Positions 23,085-28,548 of a stretch of 35,739 bases of DNA are shown piece by piece (position 1 is the stretch's first letter; every line of letters begins with the position of its first letter). A model generated the notes under the pieces. The model worked only from the letters and a program-made list of their open reading frames with translations. It did not search any database and was not told the DNA's origin. The stretch covers positions 1 through 35,739 of the forward strand of contig CANEDU010000007.1 of the NCBI GenBank assembly GCA_947426355.1. The letters are read 5' to 3'. This DNA is from an uncultured Adlercreutzia sp. Its GTDB lineage: Bacteria > Actinomycetota > Coriobacteriia > Coriobacteriales > Eggerthellaceae. A program made the translations under genes and the position numbers.

Positions 23085-23708
23085 GTGCAGTACGGGTTCC
23101 ATGTTGACGCGCGGCGATGCACGGGGTGCAAGACCTGCGCTTTGGCCTGCACGGACTTCCACGACCTTTCGCCCGACATCGCCTTTCGCCAAGTGTACGA
23201 GTACGGCGGCGGCGCGTGGAGCCGCGGCGCTGACGGGCTGCCCGTCGGGAGCGCCTTCGCCTACTATCTGTCCGTGGCCTGCAACCACTGCGGCAACCCG
23301 GCCTGCGTGCGGGTGTGCCCTACCGGCGCCATGCACAAAGACGAGCGCGGGCTCGTTTCGGTGGACGCCGACCGCTGCATCGGCTGCGGGTACTGCGCCC
23401 TTTCGTGTCCCTACCGCGCCCCGAAGGTGGACCGCGCTGCCGGGCACTCAGCCAAGTGCGACGGCTGCACTCGCCGCGTAGCCGAAGGCCTTGCGCCCGT
23501 GTGCGTGGAAGCCTGCCCCCGTCGCGCGCTGGACTTCCTTCCCGCCGACGAGCTGCGTGAACGCTATGGCGACGAGGCCGACCTGCCTCCGCTGCCGCCC
23601 GCTTCGGCCACCGCCCCGAACCTGGCCATTACGCTGCCGCCGGCGGCATCCGACCTTCAGGCCGTGCGGGAGCGCGGCTGCGTGCTGAACCCGAGAGAGA
23701 TTGTCTAG
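23085..23708 (+). CDS. dmsB: DMSO reductase iron-sulfur subunit B, copy 2
   Basis: 207 aa from a GTG at 23085, after GAGGGAAGGGGGC. The four Cys groups are complete: CTGCKTCALACTD, CNHCGNPACVRVCPTGAMHKD, CIGCGYCALSCPYRAP and CDGCTRR...CVEACPRRALDF. Several stretches (FAYYLSVACNHC, PTGAMHK, KCDGC, RVAEG) are closer to Escherichia DmsB than copy 1 is. It is followed by the chaperone and DmsC genes with almost no gaps, while 221 bp with hairpins separate it from copy 1. It may replace copy 1 under some conditions or serve a DmsA encoded elsewhere; neither can be decided here. Confidence 0.92.
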   Translation: MQYGFHVDARRCTGCKTCALACTDFHDLSPDIAFRQVYEYGGGAWSRGADGLPVGSAFAYYLSVACNHCGNPACVRVCPTGAMHKDERGLVSVDADRCIGCGYCALSCPYRAPKVDRAAGHSAKCDGCTRRVAEGLAPVCVEACPRRALDFLPADELRERYGDEADLPPLPPASATAPNLAITLPPAASDLQAVRERGCVLNPREIV

Positions 23709-23718
23709 GAGCCTGCTT

Positions 23719-24393
23719 ATGACCGAGACCCAGACCTGCGCCGCCCCTGTGGCTGCCGATGCGCTCGAGACGCTGGAGGCCGCGGCTTTCGCGGCATCGG
23801 CCCTGGCGCCCTTCTTCATGAATGACCCGCGCACGGGCGATGCGGCCGACGCGTTCGCTGCCCTGGCCGAGCTGGATGTGGCCGCGGCCGCCGAGGAGTG
23901 GCCCTTCGTGGACGCCGACGAGGCGGCCCGCGATTTGGGCGCCATGGTGGAGGGCCTGGCCGCCGGCGCCGATCACGACGATCTGGTGTGGGAGTACCGG
24001 CGCCTGTTCGTGGGCCCCGGACACTTGGATGCGCCGCCCTGGGGCTCGGTGTACACCGACCGCGAGTGCGTCGTTTTCGGCGAGGCCACCTTGGCGCTGC
24101 GGGCGTGGATGCGCTCCCGCGGCATCGAGCGCCTCAGCGACGAGCGCACGCCCGAGGATCACATCGGCCTCATGCTGGCGCTTCTGGCCTTCATCGCCGC
24201 CGAGCGCCCCGAGCTTTTGGACGAGTTTCTGCGCGATCACCTGCTTACCTGGGCTCCCCACTATTTAGATGGACTGGAAGCGGCCGCCGAGCACCCGTTC
24301 TACCAGGGTCTCGCCCGCCTCACCCGGGCCACGCTCGGCGGCCTTCAGGCGGTCCGCGGCCTCACGGTGACGCTGCCGCGCTTCTACCGCTAG
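23719..24393 (+). CDS. DmsD/TorD-type chaperone (module 2)
   Basis: 224 aa from ATG 23719; AGGAG at 23707-23711 overlaps the dmsB2 stop, implying coupling. The family core is clear: YRRLFVGPGHLDAPPWGSVY, then ERTPEDHIGLMLALLAFI and FLRDHLLTWAPHYLDGL, matching the Y-x-R-L-F-x-GP, PPWGS-V, PEDH and H-x-x-x-W-x-x of TorD/DmsD proteins. It should bind the Tat signal of DmsA and time its export with Mo-cofactor insertion. It sits between dmsB2 and dmsC. Confidence 0.93.
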   Translation: MTETQTCAAPVAADALETLEAAAFAASALAPFFMNDPRTGDAADAFAALAELDVAAAAEEWPFVDADEAARDLGAMVEGLAAGADHDDLVWEYRRLFVGPGHLDAPPWGSVYTDRECVVFGEATLALRAWMRSRGIERLSDERTPEDHIGLMLALLAFIAAERPELLDEFLRDHLLTWAPHYLDGLEAAAEHPFYQGLARLTRATLGGLQAVRGLTVTLPRFYR

Positions 24394-24402
24394 GCGCATG
24401 CC

Positions 24403-25482
24403 ATGACCGGCTTCGCCACCGCCTTCGGCGAGATCACCCTGGTGCTGTTTACCACGCTCGCACCCTCGGGAGCCGCGGCCTACCTCATCATGGGCCTGCC
24501 GGTGCTCACGGGCCGCGCGACGGGAGAGGACGCCCGGCGCCTGAACCGACTCACCTGCCTGCCGCTGCTCATCGCCATGGCGGGCCTCATTGCCTCGGCC
24601 ACGCACTTGGGAAACCCTGCGAACGCCCTGTACGTGTTCACGGGCGCGGGGCGCAGCCCGCTTTCAACCGAGGTGTGCTGCGCGGTAGCGTTTCTGGCTC
24701 TGGCCGGTATATTCTGGCTGTACTCCTTTGCCGAAGAGCCGCGCCGCTGGCTGCAGCGGGCGCTGCTTGGCGCCATTGACGTGTCCATCGTCGCCTTCGT
24801 GGCAGCTGTGGCCTATGCCTACGATGTGGACACCATCATCACCTGGAGCCTGCCGCTCGTGCCCGTGGCGCTGGTGCTGAACGCGTTGGTGGGAGGACCG
24901 CTCATTGCGCTTGTCGGCTTCGCAGCGGCCCGGTGGGCTGCGCCGTGGCGGCTGCTTGTGGCGCTGCCTGCCGTGGCGGCGGTGGCGAATGCGGCGGTGT
25001 ACGTCGTCCTCGGCGGCGATCTGGCGCCCCTGGCCAACGAGCTTGCGTCGGTGTCCCAGCTCGTGCCGGCTTACCCCGTTTGGGTGGCTGCCTTTGTCGT
25101 GTTGGTCTTCGCGGGAGTCGTCGTCGCCTGGCGCACGGGCCGCCGCACCGCAGGGATGAAAGAGGGAGCGGGCCACAAGAGGGCTGCTGCCTTCGCATCG
25201 GGCGCCCCGGCCGGCATCGGGGCTAGCTCCCCGGCCACCGCCAAGGCCACCGCCGCAGTCGGCACCGAAGCCACTGCCAAGGCCACCGCCGAAGTCGGCA
25301 CCGAAGTCACCGCTAAAGCCACCGCTAAAGCCACCGCCAAAGTCGCTGTCTGCTTTTCTCGTCGCGCTGGCCGCCGGGCCGTTGTTGGGTACTCCGCGGC
25401 CGCGTTGCTGGCCCTAGCCGGCATTTTCATCATGCGCTTCGTCTTCTACATGACGCATCTCACGCTGGGTTTGGGAGTGTAA
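24403..25482 (+). CDS. dmsC: DmsC-like membrane anchor subunit with low-complexity loop
   Basis: 359 aa, longer than Escherichia DmsC (287). It begins 9 bp after the chaperone stop. Hydrophobic spans start at FGEITLVLFTTLAPSGAAAYLIMG; the motif LIASATHLGNPANALYVF, followed by GRSPLSTEVCCAVAF, is the DmsC signature (ASxxHLGxP, then S-x-LS-x-E). About seven spans precede a roughly 85-residue insert rich in Ala/Thr/Lys (repeated A-T-A-K-A-T-A), followed by one last span (VVGYSAAALLALAGIFIMRFVF). DmsC anchors the complex and oxidises menaquinol. The insert should lie in a loop and probably does not disturb the core. No clear terminator follows the stop. Confidence 0.88.
   Translation: MTGFATAFGEITLVLFTTLAPSGAAAYLIMGLPVLTGRATGEDARRLNRLTCLPLLIAMAGLIASATHLGNPANALYVFTGAGRSPLSTEVCCAVAFLALAGIFWLYSFAEEPRRWLQRALLGAIDVSIVAFVAAVAYAYDVDTIITWSLPLVPVALVLNALVGGPLIALVGFAAARWAAPWRLLVALPAVAAVANAAVYVVLGGDLAPLANELASVSQLVPAYPVWVAAFVVLVFAGVVVAWRTGRRTAGMKEGAGHKRAAAFASGAPAGIGASSPATAKATAAVGTEATAKATAEVGTEVTAKATAKATAKVAVCFSRRAGRRAVVGYSAAALLALAGIFIMRFVFYMTHLTLGLGV
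25234..25345 (+). repeat. 36-bp tandem repeat within dmsC
   Basis: Two near-identical 36-bp units (CCACCGCCAAGGCCACCG..., ending GGCACCGAAG) and a decayed third with GCTAAAGCCACC subunits encode A-T-A-K-A-T-A-x-V-G-T-E. All are in frame. Confidence 0.8.
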
Positions 25483-25902
25483 CGACCCGCGCTCGGGGAC
25501 TAGGGCTTGGCGATCGGTGGCCTGGGGTCTGTCGGTCGCCGGATGGTGGGCCCTGACAGCTGCCGGGCGCTTGGGTACCTGGCAATCGCCGGACACTTGG
25601 GGCTTGTCAGCCGTCACGCGCCGGGGACGACTGTTGCTGCGAGGGCGGTCGGGCACGACGTTTCTAGGCCGGAGGAAAAAATTGGCCCCAAACACCCTCG
25701 AGTGAATCTTTCCCCTTGCCCAAACCTCCCGCTCCCCCTTCTCTAGGCGGAAATCTGGCTGATTTGCTCCCGTTGTTGCGTAGTTTGTCTCCGATTTGTC
25801 CTACAGAGGGGTTCACTCGAGGACATTTCGGGCCACAAAAAGAAAGCGAGCTTCCCGAACAGGACGATTTGCGCACTAATAGGGTTCGCCGAGCGCGTTT
25901 CC
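25483..25902. other. 420-bp convergent intergenic region, no gene recognised
   Basis: The region between dmsC and the converging phosphoesterase shows no ORF with a ribosome site or recognisable product. The first 190 bp are G/C-rich with short degenerate repeats (CGCCGGA twice, GGGGCTTGTC-like words). The rest is less GC-rich and carries the long inverted repeat 25683-25835. Confidence 0.7.
25683..25835. repeat. Spaced inverted repeat at a convergent junction
   Basis: CCTCGAGTGAA (25696-25706) pairs exactly with TTCACTCGAGG (25812-25822); TGGCCC (25683-25688) pairs with GGGCCA (25830-25835), both 7 nt further out, with AAA/TTT matching between. About 20 of 24 positions pair. In RNA the inner stem can extend a few more pairs using G-U. 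It may form the 3' end structure for dms and the opposing gene. Confidence 0.75.
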
Positions 25903-26421
25903 CTACGCCTCCAGCAGTACCTTGCCGTCGAGGTTCTCGATGGTGGTGTGCAGGATGCGACCGTCCTCCACGTCCATTTTCGCGACAGTGCGGCCGAAGT
26001 CGCTGCGGGGGCGAAACACCGCGCCCGGGCACAGGTAGACGCTCGCGGGCCGCGCGTCAGGGCCGGTCTTCAGCTCGGGCACGTGGGTGTGACCATGCAC
26101 GATGACGTCGGGGATGGGATCGCCCGGGGCCAGGGCGGCCGAGCCCGAGAAACTGATGCGCACGTCGCCGGGCTTGTGGCCCACGAGGAAGCGAACGCCG
26201 TCGATGACGGGGTGCGCGAAATGGCTCACGGCGCTGCCGTACTCGTCGAAGTCGTTGTTGCCGAGGACCGCCGTGACCGGCGCCAGCGTTTCCAGTTCGC
26301 GCAGAATAGCCGGGCTGCAAATGTCGCCGGCGTGAATGATGTGGTCGCAATCCGCGAGCGCCGCATAGGCCCGCGGATCCAGCGATCCGTGCGTATCCGA
26401 GATAATGCCGATGCGTGTCAT
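25903..26421 (-). CDS. YfcE/MJ0936-type metallophosphoesterase
   Basis: 172 aa, the usual size of this family. GAAGGAGCGCCC precedes the ATG. Metal-binding motifs appear in order: D9-T-H11-G, H30-A-G-D33, GNND (54-57) and VHGHTH near residue 110. Family members hydrolyse phosphodiesters such as bis-p-nitrophenyl phosphate in vitro; the natural substrate is generally unknown. The gene stands alone, converging with dmsC and divergent from the met operon, and no functional link is evident. Confidence 0.9.
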   Translation of the reverse strand: MTRIGIISDTHGSLDPRAYAALADCDHIIHAGDICSPAILRELETLAPVTAVLGNNDFDEYGSAVSHFAHPVIDGVRFLVGHKPGDVRISFSGSAALAPGDPIPDVIVHGHTHVPELKTGPDARPASVYLCPGAVFRPRSDFGRTVAKMDVEDGRILHTTIENLDGKVLLEA

Positions 26422-26674
26422 GGGCGCTCCTTCGGTTGGGGCAAGTTTTCCCGCTTATTTTGGCGAAAAAACGCATTTGTTAGACATTGAAAAAGGGAAA
26501 GGAACGGAATAAACAGGAGGGGCTTAGCAAAATGCCCGTTCAACGGCTTCGCGCTAAGTGCCAATTGCTTTTCAGAATGCGGCAGGTGCAAACAATCGTG
26601 CTTTTTTGCAAAATCTCAGGGAAAAACTTCGCCCGAAGAGCCGGGGTGGCGCGGGAAGGGGTCGGACTGCTTTC

Positions 26675-26680
26675 TATAAT
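26675..26680 (+). promoter_or_regulatory. -10 box of the met operon (TATAAT)
   Basis: A perfect TATAAT lies 111 bp before the metF start. No good -35 is found 16-18 bp upstream (the area reads GGGAAGGGG), so an activator or an unusual -35 may be needed. Confidence 0.5.
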
Positions 26681-26782
26681 AGAGCGAGACGCGCAGGAGC
26701 GAGCAACGCGAAACGACGCGGAGCCGCGCGAAAAACGAGCTAAGAGATAGCGCAAGAGCGCGCGAGAGAAAGCAACGAGAGG
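26681..26782 (+). promoter_or_regulatory. Nearly T-free metF leader
   Basis: From just after TATAAT to the metF start region, 102 nt contain only two Ts (in TAAGAGAT), with repeated GCGA/GAGC/ACGCG words. Such an RNA would fold poorly. It ends in GAGAGG (26777-26782), the likely ribosome site. Confidence 0.6.
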
Positions 26783-26791
26783 ATGCGGCAG

Positions 26792-27679
26792 ATGGATTTA
26801 AGGTCGGCGGCGCAGGTGTTCGAGGAGCAGCGCCGGGAAAAGCGCATACCCTTCTCGGCGGAGATGTTCCCGCCGAAAGGCCAGCTCACGCTGGATGCGG
26901 CTCGAGAGGTTGTGGAAGGGCTGCGGGCCGCTTCGCCGGACTTCATTTCCGTCACGTGCTCTGCGGGTGGCAGCGGCAACGGCTCGGGCGGCCAGACCGT
27001 GGCCATCGCCGAGCTCATCCAGAACGAGGCGGCTATCCCTGCCGTGGCGCACTTCACCTGCGTAAACGCCACCCGCGATTCCGTTACCCAAGTCATAGGC
27101 GATTTGCGCGCTGCCGGCGTGAGGACGGTGCTCGCCCTGCGCGGCGATCTTGTCGAAGGCCAAAAGCCGGCTGATTTCCACTACGCGTGCGAGCTCATCC
27201 CGCTGTTGAAGGATGCGGGATTTTGCGTAGGTGCGGCGGCGTATCCCGAGGGCCATATCGACTGCCTGGACCCGCGCGAGAACATTCGCCATCTGAAGGC
27301 GAAGCAGGAGGCGGGAGCCGACTTCTTCATTACCCAGCTGTTCTTCAACAATGACGACTTCTATCGGTTCCGCGACGATGCCGCAGCCGCCGGTGTGACG
27401 GTGCCCATCACCTGCGGCATCATGCCCTTTTTGGGAAAGTCCCAGATCCAGCGCATGGTGTTCCTGTGCGGCAGCTCGCTTCCCGCGCCCATCATCAAGC
27501 TGCTGGCGAAATACGAGGACGACCCGGCCTCTTTGCGCCAGGCGGGCATCGAATATGCCTGCAATCAGCTGGTTGACCTGGGGCGCCAGGGCGTGGACGG
27601 TCTGCATGTTTACGCCATGAACCAGCCCGACATCGCGCACGCCGCTGCTGAGGCCATTGCCGCGGCGGGACTCAGGTAG
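26792..27679 (+). CDS. metF: Methylenetetrahydrofolate reductase
   Basis: 295 aa from ATG 26792. This start is preferred over ATG 26783 because GAGAGG ends directly against 26783 (no spacing) but lies nine bases from 26792. The protein has the MTHFR barrel: PFSAEMFPPKG with the catalytic Glu24, LALRGD in the folate/FAD region, and ADFFITQLFFNNDDFYRF, GIMPFLGKSQIQRM as family landmarks. It reduces 5,10-methylene-THF to 5-methyl-THF, the methyl donor used by MetH, which is encoded two genes downstream. It is the first gene of the metF - activation domain - metH operon. Confidence 0.94.
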   Translation: MDLRSAAQVFEEQRREKRIPFSAEMFPPKGQLTLDAAREVVEGLRAASPDFISVTCSAGGSGNGSGGQTVAIAELIQNEAAIPAVAHFTCVNATRDSVTQVIGDLRAAGVRTVLALRGDLVEGQKPADFHYACELIPLLKDAGFCVGAAAYPEGHIDCLDPRENIRHLKAKQEAGADFFITQLFFNNDDFYRFRDDAAAAGVTVPITCGIMPFLGKSQIQRMVFLCGSSLPAPIIKLLAKYEDDPASLRQAGIEYACNQLVDLGRQGVDGLHVYAMNQPDIAHAAAEAIAAAGLR

Positions 27680-27684
27680 GCTCG

Positions 27685-28548
27685 ATGGAGCTGAAGGCGC
27701 GCGTCAAGAGAGAAGAGGCCCTGGCGTTCCTCGGTCATCGCGGGCAGGAGCTGGGCGATTTGCGCGAGCGGTTGAACCGGGCAGCGACTCTTTGCGAGGC
27801 GGAGCTCGTCCCGCGGGGCGTTTACTGCGTCGTGCCTGCCTGCGCGGCGCGGGAGGTGCTGCCTGGTGAAGATATTGCCTGCCATCTGGAAGATTGCGAC
27901 GAAGTGGCGCTGATGGCAGTGACGCTCGGCGCGCAGAGCGAGATGCTTTTGCGCCGTGAACAGGCGCTGAGCGCGACGGATGGTCTGTTGGTGGACGCGT
28001 GCGCCTCGTCACTCGTTGAGCAGGCGGCCGATGCCCTGAACGCGCTTATTGTCGAAGAGGTCGCAGCGCGCGGTCTTGCCGCTACGACGCGGTTCAGTCC
28101 CGGCTATGGCGATTTGCCCCTGAGCTGCCAGCCGGCGTTTCTCGCCGCCTGTGGTGCCGATCGCGCTCTGGGCATACGGGCTACCGCGGCCAACCTGCTC
28201 GTTCCCGCTAAATCCATCACCGCTGTCATCGGGCTTTATCCTCAAGCAAGCTCCGCTCGGGAGGGCGGACTAAAGCCCACCCCCACGGAAGGAACCTGGA
28301 GCGCGGATGCTGTCGTTGGGATCCCGGCCGGCATGGCCGCCGGAGTCTCTCCCGAGGTCATCGTTGGGACTCCCTCCTTTGCCGAAGTTTCCCCCGCAGG
28401 GGGCGATTTCAGCCGCCCCTCTGCCCCGACCGCGGATGATGTTCGAAAGGACGGCGCGCCCCGCGACGCGCGCTGCTCAACTTGCCCGCTCGCTGAGACG
28501 TGCGCCCTGCGCGCCCAAGGAAGGACCTGCCATGGCAACCCCGCGTAA
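27685..28548 (+). CDS. Stand-alone methionine synthase activation (B12-reactivation) domain protein with Cys-rich tail
   Basis: 287 aa, starting 5 bp after metF and overlapping metH by 17 bp. Residues about 20-186 match the MetH activation domain, including TRFSPGYGDLPLSCQPAF, the SAM-binding segment, and LLVPAKSITAVIGLYP. In one-piece MetH this domain uses SAM and an electron donor to re-methylate oxidised cob(II)alamin; here it is separate, and the adjacent MetH lacks it. Residues about 187-262 are a low-complexity linker made by palindromic DNA units (28259-28421). The tail carries Cys264-x2-Cys267-x5-Cys273-x8-Cys282, as in related stand-alone activation proteins, and could hold a metal or Fe-S centre; that is inference. 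Confidence 0.87.
   Translation: MELKARVKREEALAFLGHRGQELGDLRERLNRAATLCEAELVPRGVYCVVPACAAREVLPGEDIACHLEDCDEVALMAVTLGAQSEMLLRREQALSATDGLLVDACASSLVEQAADALNALIVEEVAARGLAATTRFSPGYGDLPLSCQPAFLAACGADRALGIRATAANLLVPAKSITAVIGLYPQASSAREGGLKPTPTEGTWSADAVVGIPAGMAAGVSPEVIVGTPSFAEVSPAGGDFSRPSAPTADDVRKDGAPRDARCSTCPLAETCALRAQGRTCHGNPA
28259..28421. repeat. REP-like palindromic units, opposed pair, inside the activation-domain gene
   Basis: Unit A (28259-28294, GGGCGGACTAAAGCCCACC...) and unit B (28388-28421, GGGCGATTTCAGCCGCCC with flanks) are diverged reverse complements of one family. Both are in frame, encoding R-E-G-G-L-K-P-T-P-T-E-G and S-P-A-G-G-D-F-S-R. Copies occur in metH at 30964-31106. Confidence 0.7.

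Larger units (their letters stand above)
26422..26791. other. 370-bp region upstream of metF, with promoter and purine-rich leader
   Basis: No gene seen. The left part is AT-richer and carries AAAAAGGGAAAGG and a CGTGCTTTTTTG tract that resembles the repeat at 17531. I looked for cobalamin- and SAM-riboswitch cores, expected before metF/metH, and found none. The promoter and leader are listed separately. Confidence 0.6.

Noticed and set aside
25507-25746. Small ORFs in the dmsC/phosphoesterase spacer
   Set aside because: No ribosome sites, no plausible composition, and they overlap the inverted repeat.
26422-26791. Cobalamin or SAM riboswitch before metF
   Set aside because: Neither conserved core could be found by eye. 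The near absence of U in the leader also argues against a folded aptamer there.
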